NCBI RefSeq assembly: GCF_023515955.1
Contig: NZ_CP097322.1
Location: 248,001 to 312,000, forward strand
Direction: 5' to 3'
DNA: 64,000 nt
Origin: Streptomyces sp. RerS4
GTDB taxonomy: Bacteria > Actinomycetota > Actinomycetes > Streptomycetales > Streptomycetaceae
The translations under genes were made by a program, and so were the position numbers. Positions within the stretch are counted from its first letter, which is position 1. Every line of letters begins with the position of its first letter. The notes beneath the pieces were generated by a model that ran no database searches, had not been told where the DNA came from, and worked only from the letters and a program-made list of their open reading frames with translations. Positions 42,099 through 50,951 of this stretch are shown piece by piece.

Positions 42099-42653
42099 TC
42101 AGGCACGACGCGGGTTGAGCGCCGACTCGTCGGCGCCGTACACCGCAGCCATGGCGGAGACGCCGGTGGTGACGAAGTCCCGGATCCCCGCCAGATAGGC
42201 GTCGCGGTCGACAAACCCGTCCCGGTCGACGTCGAGACCGTCGAAGGCCGCGTCTGCGTCCGTGCCCACGTTTCCCGCCGCCACACGCAGGCGGGTGAAC
42301 TCGTCCCTGTCCAGGCGTCCGTCGCCGTCGAAGTCGGCGATGTCGAACAAAGAACCCAGAGCAGGTCGACAAGACCGATCAAAGGTCTCGTGCCCCGCCC
42401 ACCTACGGTATTCCTCAAAACTCACGCGGCCGTCGTGGTCGCCGTCCATGTCCTGCCAGACCACCTCATGGGCGTTCCTCGCGGCGTCGACGACCGGATC
42501 AGCGGCGCCGCGACCCATGGCGGAGGCCACGCGGTCGACCCGCGCAAGGTATTCCGACTGGGAAATGACGCCGTCGCCGTCGACGTCCAGCATGTCGAAG
42601 ATGCGGCGCTTCGCTGAATCGGACACCGCGACGACGGAGCTTGCTTCTGGCAT
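42099..42653 (-). CDS. Four-EF-hand calcium-binding protein
   Basis: This 184-residue protein has four calcium loops: DVDGDGVISQSE (23-34), DGDHDGRVSFEE (70-81), DFDGDGRLDRDE (107-118) and DVDRDGFVDRDA (141-152). The last one ends in Ala instead of Glu and should bind poorly. There is no signal or membrane segment, so it is cytosolic, like the CabC/CABP-type proteins of Streptomyces that buffer calcium during aerial growth. The ATG lies at MPEASSVVAVSD. It is monocistronic. Confidence 0.85.
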   Translation of the reverse strand: MPEASSVVAVSDSAKRRIFDMLDVDGDGVISQSEYLARVDRVASAMGRGAADPVVDAARNAHEVVWQDMDGDHDGRVSFEEYRRWAGHETFDRSCRPALGSLFDIADFDGDGRLDRDEFTRLRVAAGNVGTDADAAFDGLDVDRDGFVDRDAYLAGIRDFVTTGVSAMAAVYGADESALNPRRA

Positions 42654-42829
42654 TCATCCCACCTATGTCGACCCTGAACCGGAACGCGCACAGCCCTACT
42701 TCGCCCCGCCCATCACCACCAAGCGATGACGAGCCGGGCGGCCGACGCCCCCCAAGTAGATCACAGTACGTCACTACGCGGGTACTCAGTGTGTGAACGT
42801 CGCCCCTGCAAGACTCAGCTGCCGACGCG

Positions 42830-43606
42830 TCACCCGCCGTTGGGCGGTATCAGGTCGCTCTCACTGATGGTGTACGACAGGAGAGGGTAGGCGAAGTCCG
42901 TTTCATCGTTCTCGCGGCGCCGCAGTCGGTAAAATTCGCGCTTCTGTTCATCGTCGGCCGGCGTGAGGCGCGCACCCTGTGGGAGGTATGCGTGTCCGTC
43001 GCGAAACCGAACGAAAGTCTTTGACGTTCGAAACGTCACACCCAACCATTCATTGTCCGCCAACCGGACGGACGCATCTGCCACGATCTTGTGCCTGAGT
43101 CGCCGGTTCGAGTCGACAGAAAACGCGACGATGCTGTTGTGGGCGAGCGGGATCTCGAACTTCTCACCGCCGGACTCTTTTGACTCGAAGATCAGCCTCC
43201 TCTGCGGGCTCGCTTCGGGGGATCGATAGCACGAGAAGACGGCGATGTACGAATCGGGGGCCAGATCGAGAGCCTGGTCGGAATGGCTGCCCATGGTTCT
43301 GTAAGCGTTCGTGTAGATCTCGATGAGTGCGTTGTTGAAGCCGACCGAAAGCGCCGTACGTTCTTGAATCTGCTGCGCCAGCCGTTCGTGCACCGCTCGG
43401 AAACGCTGCGTGGGGCTGCCGTATCGAGTGGTAGTGCGCACCAGGGGCACACCATCCTTCTCGTCGACCCTGGCAATCGTTGCGCCTCGCCGGCCCTTTC
43501 CTACGTCTTCGAAACGAGTCGACGCGGACAGCTCCGCGAAGAGATTCTCCTCGGTCGGCAAAACACGCGAGAGGATCTCATCCGAGATCCTGGACACGGG
43601 GGGCAA
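42830..43606 (-). CDS. AlkB-like Fe(II)/2-oxoglutarate oxygenase, second of a pair
   Basis: This 258-residue protein has a double-stranded beta-helix pattern: NNALIEIYTNAYRTMGSHSD gives the iron ligands His108 and Asp110; the distal ligand is likely His172 in NRRLRHKIV; Arg193 in GVTFRTSK fits the 2-oxoglutarate carboxylate site. The start is TTG 43606, as AGGAG lies 6 nt upstream; GTG 43597 is possible. It overlaps the end of the upstream gene by 29 bp, so the two are one unit. The region looks lower in GC than its neighbours. The substrate is unknown; it is weakly similar to its partner. Confidence 0.7.
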   Translation of the reverse strand: MPPVSRISDEILSRVLPTEENLFAELSASTRFEDVGKGRRGATIARVDEKDGVPLVRTTTRYGSPTQRFRAVHERLAQQIQERTALSVGFNNALIEIYTNAYRTMGSHSDQALDLAPDSYIAVFSCYRSPEASPQRRLIFESKESGGEKFEIPLAHNSIVAFSVDSNRRLRHKIVADASVRLADNEWLGVTFRTSKTFVRFRDGHAYLPQGARLTPADDEQKREFYRLRRRENDETDFAYPLLSYTISESDLIPPNGG

Positions 43607-44819
43607 GGTAGTCTCCTGTGTTCATGCTGAAGAGAAACTTGTCGCCGTAATCGATGAAGGACGAGGTCCTGTTCTCCTCGGCGTACAGTCCTCGCAGCTC
43701 GTTCATGCCCGCCTCCGTGGGCGGCCCCAGCTTCACCAGATCTCCGGCCGCTTTGAGGAAGGTGTGGCCGTTCTTGTGGACGGCTTCGGCGCTCGAACAG
43801 CGCACGACGTATCCCAAGCGGGTCGGGAGTAGCTCGACGTCCAACGCTGAGGGTCGGATTTCGTGCGTATACATGCGGTTGGTGGACAGGGGCATGAAGA
43901 ACACGGAGCCGGGATAGAGCGTCACGGTGAATTGCGGCGGGAACGCGATCTCGTCGCTTTCTGCGGTCGGCTCCTTGAGACGAAAGTGGAGCCTGGTCAG
44001 CCCGCTGGCACCCTTCACGCCGTAGTCGAAGGCGTCTTCGGTCAGGGGCTGCAACCTGTCGAGCCCGTCATAGAAGGTGCAGAAGGCCATGATGCCGTTG
44101 GCGGGCATGTCCTTGGTCTTGTCGGCATGGGCCGAGATCTTGGCCTTGGACTGCTTACGCTCGGCCGTGGCAAGGGTGTTGTGATAGATCTGGGCCAGGA
44201 CGTGATTCAGCGGTGCCTGGTTCCGGAAGACGGCGGCGGCCTCGCAGTTCAGAGCCTCGACGATGTGCCTGTCGGTCGGACGGAAGTTCTCGGTCGGCCC
44301 CGAGAGATTGGTGGAGCACCGGAGCAGGCGGAAATGTAGTTCGTCAGCGTTTCGCGTGACGGGCGTCAGATAGATCCCGCTGCGATGAGCTGCTCCGGGC
44401 TTGGTGGACTCCGTCAGGGACTGGAACGCGTGCTCGCCACGGATGCGTCCGAAGTGATCGGCGCCGGGGTCGAAAAAGCGGCGATAGTACACGCCGACGC
44501 CGTGTACGCGGACGGGGACTCGGCCGAGGTCGACGAGGGTCCACGGCTCGTCGACGTCCTCGTGGTAACCGTGTGAGAGCTCCCGGATGACGAAAACCCT
44601 GGCCGCAGTCCGTAGTTGAGGACCGCTGATCCCTGATACATCGCCACACAAGTAGACGGTCTTCTGTGCGAGGTCGGGAGAACGCGAAGCGAGGTCCTCT
44701 GGTGTGATGGTGGACCCGAAAAACTCTCTGATCAAGTCATTGTCTTGCAACGAGGAAGGTGCAACCAAGATGTTGCTCGCATCCTCGATGCGGGCTTCCG
44801 TCGGTCCTGCTGTGGACAT
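43578..44819 (-). CDS. AlkB-like Fe(II)/2-oxoglutarate oxygenase, first of a pair
   Basis: This 413-residue protein has an unassigned N-terminal half and a C-terminal oxygenase domain: SKAKISAHADKTKDMPANGI gives His231 and Asp233; NRMYTHEIRPS gives the distal His319; Arg340 in GYVVRCSS fits 2-oxoglutarate. The HADKTKDMP loop is unusual for bacterial enzymes and reminds me of eukaryotic-type members. Membrane segments and signals are absent. ATG 44819 is preferred (AGG-type site upstream); an ATG 14 codons earlier exists. It overlaps the next oxygenase gene by 29 bp. I know of no described bacterial system with this pair. Confidence 0.7.
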   Translation of the reverse strand: MSTAGPTEARIEDASNILVAPSSLQDNDLIREFFGSTITPEDLASRSPDLAQKTVYLCGDVSGISGPQLRTAARVFVIRELSHGYHEDVDEPWTLVDLGRVPVRVHGVGVYYRRFFDPGADHFGRIRGEHAFQSLTESTKPGAAHRSGIYLTPVTRNADELHFRLLRCSTNLSGPTENFRPTDRHIVEALNCEAAAVFRNQAPLNHVLAQIYHNTLATAERKQSKAKISAHADKTKDMPANGIMAFCTFYDGLDRLQPLTEDAFDYGVKGASGLTRLHFRLKEPTAESDEIAFPPQFTVTLYPGSVFFMPLSTNRMYTHEIRPSALDVELLPTRLGYVVRCSSAEAVHKNGHTFLKAAGDLVKLGPPTEAGMNELRGLYAEENRTSSFIDYGDKFLFSMNTGDYLAPRVQDLG

Positions 44820-44882
44820 CAAAACCTGCCTGTCATTCGCACTCTGCGTCAGGCGTGCCACGCCTGCCCGAACGAGCTCCGT

Positions 44883-45476
44883 TCAGCTCGACTTGGCCTG
44901 GGCCTCCTTCGCGGACGACTCCAGCCTCTTCCAGTACTGCCGGAACCAGGTCTCGTCGCCGTCGGCCATGTTGCTGTTGGTCTCCCGCATGCCGACGCTG
45001 CCGTCGATCAGCTCACGGACGATGTCGGCGTGGCCGGCGTGCCGGTTCGTCTCGGCCGTCATGTGCAGCATGACCCGCTGAAGCGTGACGGTGCCCGCAT
45101 CACCCCACCACGCGACGTGGCCCATCGCATCGAGCGGCAGCGCCTCGATCGTCGCGTCCGCGTGGGCGCAGGCGCGGCGGTAGAGGCCGAGGATGTCCTC
45201 GCGTGACTCGTCGGCGGGCGCCCACATGTCCGCGTTGGGCTCGGCGTCCTCGTCGTGCCAGGGGAACGACTCGTTGTGCGGGCGGCCGAAGGTCGGGCCG
45301 AAGTACCCGAGCTCGACGCCGGCGAGGTGCTTGACGAGGCCGAGGAGGTTGGTGCCGGTCGGCGTCAGGGGGCGGCGGACGTCGTACTCGGACAATCCGT
45401 CCAGCTTCCAGACGACGGCTTCGCGGGCCGCCCTGAGATAGCGGTGCAGGTCGTCTTTGGGATCATTGGGCTTCAT
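44883..45476 (-). CDS. DinB-family protein (DUF664-like)
   Basis: This 197-residue protein reads AREAVVWKLDGLSEYDVRRP, GTNLLGLVKHLAGVELGYFG (first metal His) and LQRVMLHMTAETNRHAGHAD (second and third His in H-x3-H-like order). This is the four-helix DinB-like fold, with a possible metal site, widespread in actinomycetes and of unknown substrate. ATG 45476 is chosen at MKPNDPKDDLHRYL. A strong hairpin (45544-45596) separates it from the upstream hydrolase, so it has its own promoter. Confidence 0.85.
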   Translation of the reverse strand: MKPNDPKDDLHRYLRAAREAVVWKLDGLSEYDVRRPLTPTGTNLLGLVKHLAGVELGYFGPTFGRPHNESFPWHDEDAEPNADMWAPADESREDILGLYRRACAHADATIEALPLDAMGHVAWWGDAGTVTLQRVMLHMTAETNRHAGHADIVRELIDGSVGMRETNSNMADGDETWFRQYWKRLESSAKEAQAKSS

Positions 45477-45543
45477 GGGGTCGAGTCTCGCACCACCTGC
45501 CGACAGCCGACGGATGGGCCACCCGCGTGCGGGCGAGGTGAGC

Positions 45544-45596
45544 CGGCGCTTGTGTCCCCGTCCGGTCGGGGATGTGACGGGGAGACACAAGCGCCG
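45544..45596 (-). terminator. Strong hairpin downstream of the Tat-type hydrolase
   Basis: CGGCGCTTGTGTC (45544-45556) pairs with GACACAAGCGCCG (45584-45596), and inner CCCGTC/GACGGG extends the stem after a 2-nt bulge. It lies right after the stop of the gene ending at 45623. Confidence 0.75.
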
Positions 45597-45622
45597 GGTG
45601 TGTGGGAGGCCCGGTCGTCAGG

Positions 45623-46660
45623 TCACCGCCGGGACTTGACGAAGGCCAACAGGTCCTCGCCGAGCCGCTGCTTGTGCGTGTCGGTGATGCCGTGGGGCGC
45701 GCCGGGGTACACCTTGAGCGTGGAGCCCTTCACGAGCCGCGCCGCCTCGTGTGCCGCCGATTCGATCGGCACCACCTGGTCGTCGTCGCCGTGCACGATG
45801 AGGGTGGGGACGTCGAACCGCTTCAGGTCCTCGGTCAGGTCGGTCTCGGAGAACGCCTTGATGGAGTCGTAGGCGGCCTTGTGACCGGCCTGGAGGCCCT
45901 GCTGCCAGAACGCGTCCCGCATGCCCTGCGACACCTTCGCGCCCGCTCGGTTGGCGCCGAAGAACGGCCCGGCGGCGAGGTCCTTGTACAGCTGGGAACG
46001 GTCGGCGATCGACCCGGCGCGCAGTCCGTCGAACACCTCCATCGGAACGCCGTTGGGGTTGTTCGGACCCTTGAGCATCAGCGGAGTGACGGCCGAGATG
46101 AGCGCGGCTTGGGCGACCCTTCGGGTGCCGTGCCGGCCGATGTAGCGCGCCACCTCGCCGCCGCCGGTGGAGAACCCCACGAGGGTCGCGTCGCGCAGGT
46201 TCAGGGTCTGGACGACCGCCGCGAGGTCGTCGGCGTAGTGGTTCATGTCGTTGCCGTCCCACGTCTGCGTGGAACGGCCGTGGCCGCGGCGGTCGTGCGC
46301 GACGACCCGGTAGCCGTTCTCGGCCAGGAAGAGCATCTGGGCTTCCCAGCTGTCGGAGTTCAGCGGCCAGCCGTGGCTGAACACCACCGGCCGACCCGAC
46401 CGCGGGCCCCAGTCCTTGTAGAAGATCTGCACGCCGTCCTTGGTGGTGACGAAACCGGAGGCGGGTCTTTCGGGAGTGGCGGGGCGCCCGGAAGGCGCGC
46501 CGTCCGCTCCGCCCGTGGCGGCGGACGCCTCGGAGCTGGGCCCGGCCAGCCCGACCGCGGACGCCCCGGCCACCGCGAGCGCGGTCATGATGCTGCGCCG
46601 ACGGTGGCGGCCGTTCGACGAGGCGGTGGAGAGCTCGTCCTCGTTGTCGTTGGTGTGCAT
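45623..46660 (-). CDS. Secreted alpha/beta hydrolase (chloroperoxidase-like), Tat-type signal
   Basis: This 345-residue protein has an N-terminal twin-arginine-like signal ([19 protein letters not shown]) and a hydrolase domain: [10 protein letters not shown] for the oxyanion hole, nucleophile in [20 protein letters not shown], acid in HGDDDQVVP and His in GAPHGITDT. The [10 protein letters not shown] and GFSTGG motifs place it with non-haem chloroperoxidase-type esterases. ATG 46660 follows AGGAAGGA by 8 nt. It ends before a strong terminator, and another hydrolase gene lies upstream on the same strand after about 350 bp of apparently non-coding DNA. Confidence 0.87.
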   Translation of the reverse strand: MHTNDNEDELSTASSNGRHRRRSIMTALAVAGASAVGLAGPSSEASAATGGADGAPSGRPATPERPASGFVTTKDGVQIFYKDWGPRSGRPVVFSHGWPLNSDSWEAQMLFLAENGYRVVAHDRRGHGRSTQTWDGNDMNHYADDLAAVVQTLNLRDATLVGFSTGGGEVARYIGRHGTRRVAQAALISAVTPLMLKGPNNPNGVPMEVFDGLRAGSIADRSQLYKDLAAGPFFGANRAGAKVSQGMRDAFWQQGLQAGHKAAYDSIKAFSETDLTEDLKRFDVPTLIVHGDDDQVVPIESAAHEAARLVKGSTLKVYPGAPHGITDTHKQRLGEDLLAFVKSRR

Positions 46661-47006
46661 GGGGTGGGTCCTTCCTCTTCGCCGATCCGATGGGCGAAGT
46701 GACCTGAAGATGGTGGTTGATCCGCCTGCGCAGGTGGGGCGGCCCGAGGCCTCGGATGTGAACGTATCGCCGACCGCGGGTCGTGATCTGGCCCAGCGTG
46801 CACACCGCTGGTCTCTCAGCGAACACCCTCGTCGGCGCAGTGTGCGGCTGTCGGGTGTGGTCGGGTCGACGGCGAGTTCAGGGCATCGGAGGCACCGCAC
46901 TGGGCCCAGGCGGACACGGTCCGCCGTCCCAGCCGGGTCCGAAGTATCCTCCGGGCCGTCAGGAAGGGCCGTATACCGAGGGGTCGCCATCCGGTACCCG
47001 GACCCG
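46661..47006. other. Intergenic region between two hydrolases, nothing recognised
   Basis: GC-rich, with no supported gene on either strand. It should hold the promoter of the gene at 45623-46660. Confidence 0.4.
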
Positions 47007-47843
47007 TCAGGTTCGGGTGAGGAACTTCTCCAGGACGGCGTTGAACTCGTCGGGGTTCTCCAGGAACGGGAAGTGCGAGCCGGCCATCTCCCTGGGAAAG
47101 ACGTGGAGTTCGGCGGCCGGGACGCGTTCGGCGATGAACCTCTGCGAGTGCGGGTCGATGTGGCTGCCCTCGCAGCCGAGGACCAGGGTCGGCCTGTCGA
47201 TACGGGGAAGTACGTCGCGCCAGTCCTGCGCGCAGTGGTCGAACAGCAGGGGGACGCCCGCGTACGCGGGGGTGGACTCGATCTCGTCGGCGACGAAGGC
47301 GAGGACGTCGGGATCGGTGGCGCCGGTGAACATCGAGCGCACGAAGTCCTGCCGTACCCGGCTTCCGTCGGGGCCGGCGAGGGCGGCACCGAGGTCGAGC
47401 AGGCCGGCGACGTCGAAGATCGCACCGGACTCCCGCTGTTCGGCCTCGGTCATCCAGGGCACCGCGGCGACGGCGGCGGGCTGGTCCACGATGACGAGTC
47501 GGCGGATCCGGTCGGTGCCGTACTGGTCGATGAAGCTCCACCAGACGGAGGCGCCCATCGACCAGCCCAGCGCGTCGAACGCGGACAGGCCGAGGTGGTC
47601 GACCAGTTCGAGGACGTCGCGGGAGAGCCGGGCGATGCGGTAGCCGTGGTGCGGCTTGGCGGAGCGGCCGTGGCCGCGTAGGTCCACCGTCACGACGCGC
47701 CGTCCGGTGGACAGTTCCTCGAACTGGTGGCGGAACATCTTCTGGGTCTGTCCCCAGCCGTGCAGCATGACCAGGGGCGTCCCCTCGCCGCCGCTGTCGC
47801 GGTAGGCGAGACGGACACTGTCACCGGTGGTGAAGTCCTCCAT
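47007..47843 (-). CDS. Cytosolic alpha/beta hydrolase
   Basis: This 278-residue protein has [14 protein letters not shown] (oxyanion hole), [11 protein letters not shown], the nucleophile elbow [12 protein letters not shown], acid in [10 protein letters not shown] and His in [11 protein letters not shown], all in the usual order. It has no signal peptide. ATG 47843 is chosen for its AGGAGG site 6 nt upstream, rather than the start 12 codons earlier. Its layout resembles esterases of the chloroperoxidase/haloperoxidase group. Substrate unknown. Confidence 0.87.
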   Translation of the reverse strand: MEDFTTGDSVRLAYRDSGGEGTPLVMLHGWGQTQKMFRHQFEELSTGRRVVTVDLRGHGRSAKPHHGYRIARLSRDVLELVDHLGLSAFDALGWSMGASVWWSFIDQYGTDRIRRLVIVDQPAAVAAVPWMTEAEQRESGAIFDVAGLLDLGAALAGPDGSRVRQDFVRSMFTGATDPDVLAFVADEIESTPAYAGVPLLFDHCAQDWRDVLPRIDRPTLVLGCEGSHIDPHSQRFIAERVPAAELHVFPREMAGSHFPFLENPDEFNAVLEKFLTRT

Positions 47844-47951
47844 GGTCTTCCTCCTCTTCGTATCTGTGGGTCTGGCCACGGCCAGGGCGGATCCATGCGC
47901 CGGACCACGCCAGGGCGCGCGGACTGGCGGAGACGGGAGTACGGCGCGTCG

Positions 47952-48380
47952 TCAGCTCGTGACGTGTACCAACTCCAATTCCCAGTCGATGTGTTCCGCC
48001 TCGCTGCCGTGGGGTACCCGTGCGAAGCATTCCTTCCTGAGCCAGGTGCGGATCGGCTTGACGGGCATGTCCACGAGCGCGGAGCCGTCCCTTCCCCGCA
48101 ACAGGACGCGCAGGTCGGGTCGTCCGTGGCACGGGCAGGGTGGCCAGATCCGTACGTCACCGAGGCCGGTGGGGGCGCGTAGACCGTCCCGTAGGAGGTC
48201 GCGTGCGAAGATCCACCGCGCGTCAAGCCCCACACCGGTGATCACCTCCAGTGAGAGTGCGAACGGATCTGCCGTGCTGTACCGCCAGCGGACCGTGAGG
48301 GGGATCGAGAGGTCGGCGCCGGCGATGAGCCGGCCGTCGAGTGCGAGCTCGCTCGTGGAGTGGGCGGGACGTGGTGACAT
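47952..48380 (-). CDS. SsgA-like sporulation/cell-division protein
   Basis: This 142-residue protein has the SsgA-like (SALP) features: LTVRWRYSTADPFALSLEVI, ARWIFARDLLRDGLRAPTGL and DVRIWPPCPC, followed by VRVLLRG-like strand (LRVLLRGRDGSALVDMPV) and an acidic tail. SALPs guide septum and wall synthesis in sporulating actinomycetes. The extra CPC segment is unusual. This type supports a Streptomyces-like host. It stands between hydrolase genes, so it appears to be a stray, non-core copy. Confidence 0.85.
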   Translation of the reverse strand: MSPRPAHSTSELALDGRLIAGADLSIPLTVRWRYSTADPFALSLEVITGVGLDARWIFARDLLRDGLRAPTGLGDVRIWPPCPCHGRPDLRVLLRGRDGSALVDMPVKPIRTWLRKECFARVPHGSEAEHIDWELELVHVTS

Positions 48381-48444
48381 GGGATTCCATTCCTCCGGTG
48401 TCGGGATGTGGTGTACGGGCGAACGGCGGTGACCTGCCGTACGG

Positions 48445-49167
48445 TCACGCCGGGCTCAGGGCATGGACGGCCTCGATGATGAGGTCGGCCACGAGGCCCG
48501 GTTGGGAGAGGGTCACCGCGTGGGAGGCCGTCGCCGCCTCCCTCACCGTCGCTCCGGCGCGATGGGCGGTGAACCTCTGGATCTCGGGGGACAGCGCCCG
48601 GTCGGCGCCGGCGATCAACACCCAGGTCGGCTTGCCGCGCCAGGCCGCGACCGAAGCGGTGTCGGTGAAGGTGGTCTCGGCGACGGGACGCTGGATGACG
48701 GCCATGACCTCGGCGAGGTCGGGTGGGACATCGGCCGCGAAGACCTCCGGGTAGGCGTCGGCGCGGATGGTGAGCTCCGCGCTCGGGCCGTCGGCGCGGG
48801 CGCACGGCGAGCGTTGGAGGCAATCGCGTACCGGCGCGGGCCCGATGCGGTCCTGGAGGTCCGCGTAGCTTTCCCCGGCGTCGGGGAGGTAGGAGGACAC
48901 GTAGACCAGGCCGACGATCCTGGCCGTCGCCCCGGCCGCGCTGATCACGGCCCCTCCATAGGCATGGCCGACCAGGACCACCGGGCCGTCGATCCGGTCG
49001 AGGAAGGCGCTGAGGTAGGCCGTGTCGTGGGCCAGGCCGCGCAGCGGGGTGGCGGCGGCGAGGACCGGGATCCGATGGCGCTGGAGTTCGGCGACGACCC
49101 CTATCCAACTGCTGGTGTCGGCGAATCCGCCGTGGACGAGGACGACGCTCGGGGCGGTGGTGGGCAT
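48445..49167 (-). CDS. Alpha/beta-hydrolase fold protein without nucleophile Ser
   Basis: This 240-residue protein belongs to the small EstC/MhpC-like group (VVLVHGGFADTSSWIGVVAE, then LRGLAHDTAYLSAFLDRIDG and VVLVGHAYGGAVISAAG). The nucleophile elbow reads GHAYGG, where GHSYGG is normal, so Ser is Ala. The acid (AGADRALSPE) and His (TASHAVTLSQP) remain. Catalysis by the usual route should fail, so it may bind a ligand, be a recent loss or use another residue. It is followed downstream by the SsgA-like gene; the divergence of the AraC regulator gene upstream on the same strand suggests possible control. Confidence 0.8.
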   Translation of the reverse strand: MPTTAPSVVLVHGGFADTSSWIGVVAELQRHRIPVLAAATPLRGLAHDTAYLSAFLDRIDGPVVLVGHAYGGAVISAAGATARIVGLVYVSSYLPDAGESYADLQDRIGPAPVRDCLQRSPCARADGPSAELTIRADAYPEVFAADVPPDLAEVMAVIQRPVAETTFTDTASVAAWRGKPTWVLIAGADRALSPEIQRFTAHRAGATVREAATASHAVTLSQPGLVADLIIEAVHALSPA

Positions 49168-49210
49168 CAGGGAGCCTTTCCGGGCGGGGTGGCGGCCGGC
49201 GGTTCTTCGG

Positions 49211-50101
49211 TCACGGCATGAGGTCTTGGCGGCCCGGATCCGAGGCGTGGGTCTGCCACTGGCTCGGGGAGATCCCGAAGGCGTCGCGGAACACCCGGCT
49301 GAAGTGCGCGGCGCTGATGAAGCCCCATCGGTGGGCGACGACCGCGACGGTGCTGGTGCGGCTCGGGGTGCGGGCGAGTTCGCGGCGGCATTCCTCCAGG
49401 CGTCGACGGCGCACCCACTGGCCGACCGTCACGCCCTGCTTCTGAAAGAGCTTGTGCAGGTACCGCACCGAGATGTGGTGTGCACGAGCGATGCTCTCCG
49501 GTGACAGATCGGGGTCCATCAGGTTCGCGTCGATGTGGCGGCGTATCCGGGACAACAGTTCGGCGCTGGTGGCCATCTGAGGTGCGTTCTCCTTCTCCAG
49601 GAGATCGGTGATGAGGAGGGAGAGCAGATCGGCGGCATGGTGGGCCAGCCGGTGGCGGGAGGTGGGAAGCTCGTGGTGCGGTCGGCCCGTGGCGCGCTCC
49701 CAGGTAGCGAGTTCCAGCAGGAATCGGGAGGCCAGCGAGCCGATCCCGGTGCTTCCGGGGGCACGCAGCCCGTTGAGGTGGGCGAGTTCGCCGCGCGCGG
49801 GGGCAAGGTAGAAGCGGGGCACGCGGAACCAGAGGAAGGTGCTGGACACGGCGTGCAGGAGGTTCGGGGGCTGGGGGGCGCTGCTGATCAGCAGGTCGCC
49901 CGGCTCCAGGGGGGTGTCGACGCCGTGGGACCGGATGAGCGCGGTTCCTTGGCGGTAGACGCCCACGTGCAGGTGGTCGTCGGGTCCGGTGCCCGGGGGT
50001 GGTGGCAGGAGGTCTATGCGGGTCGGCCCGCCGCCGGCCCGCGACTTGACGCGCGCGGGCGGGACCGTTTGGGGCATGGCTGTGGTGTCCGACGGGATCA
50101 C
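49211..50101 (-). CDS. AraC-family transcriptional regulator
   Basis: This protein of about 296 residues has an N-terminal ligand domain (LHVGVYRQGTALIRSHGVDT, LEPGDLLISSAPQPPNLLHA) and a C-terminal AraC double helix-turn-helix (SPESIARAHHISVRYLHKLF, then VAVVAHRWGFISAAHFSRVF, DAFGISPSQWQ). The AraC_binding_2-type N terminus is common among regulators of catabolic genes. The start is uncertain: GTG 50101 or ATG 50077. Its stop is 43 bp before the start of the altered hydrolase gene, which it may control. Confidence 0.87.
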   Translation of the reverse strand: MIPSDTTAMPQTVPPARVKSRAGGGPTRIDLLPPPPGTGPDDHLHVGVYRQGTALIRSHGVDTPLEPGDLLISSAPQPPNLLHAVSSTFLWFRVPRFYLAPARGELAHLNGLRAPGSTGIGSLASRFLLELATWERATGRPHHELPTSRHRLAHHAADLLSLLITDLLEKENAPQMATSAELLSRIRRHIDANLMDPDLSPESIARAHHISVRYLHKLFQKQGVTVGQWVRRRRLEECRRELARTPSRTSTVAVVAHRWGFISAAHFSRVFRDAFGISPSQWQTHASDPGRQDLMP

Positions 50102-50951
50102 GGGAATTCCAATCCGGGGTGAAGGGGAGCGGCTGGGCGGGTGATCGGCCGGGCGGGCCGCGAGGACGACTCGACGCCGGGGTCCGCCGGGTCGCTCTCG
50201 GGTGGCTCTTACGGATCCCGCCGGTTGAGCCGCGTCACGCGGTGCCGGGCGGCGGGGGTCAGGCGAGATCCGGAGGAAACCGGCCTGGTCGGTAACGGAC
50301 GGAAAGCCGGGCATACGCTGCCGGCGGCGCGGGCGCGACGACGCGCGGCAGGACTCGTGTCAGCCCTGCGCGCGGTGGTTCGGGTGAACAGCGGCGGCGT
50401 CGCGCCGCCGGCGGAAGTGGCCCGGATACCCGGCCACCCCGGCCACCCCGGCCACCAACCAGGTACTCAGGCCGGCGTGGCCGGCCGCCCTGGCGGGTGC
50501 ATGGCGCGGGAGCGGGGCGACGTGCCGACCGTCGTCGGAGCGGTCACGGCCGTGGTGACGGCGGAGTGATTCGGACGTAACCACCCGACGGTCGGCGCTG
50601 ATGTCGTCGTCCGCGTGGCGGAGCGTCTCCCGCGTCCGACACCGGCCGTGGACCCCGCTCGGCGGCGTTCCTTCCCACCGTCGGCGTGGAGCGTCGTTCT
50701 CGCCCCCTCCTCGGTGACCGAATCGTGCACGGCTCCGTACTCCTCTCGACTGGGCCGGTCCCCGGGGCCCGGTGTCACGCGGCCCTTGGACCCGGGCCCT
50801 CGGCCGGCCCTGGTGTGCCTCTGGCCTGGAAGAAGTCTGACGCGCGTGCCCCAGGCGGCACCACCGACGGCCGTAGGGAATGTCCGGAGCCGCTTCCTCA
50901 CTCTGTAGCAAGGCCGGCGCGCAGCAGAACCCGCAGGTCAGGAGGTGTGTA
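50102..50951. other. Long intergenic region, no supported gene
   Basis: GC-rich on both strands with long but unconvincing open frames. One spot near 50430-50460 has three short tandem GGCCACCCC-like units. A promoter for the AraC gene must lie near 50110-50200. Confidence 0.4.

Noticed and set aside
50430..50460. Tandem GGCCACCCC units as a possible CRISPR or iteron array
   Set aside because: Only about three short, imperfect units with no spacers; too little to call a functional array.
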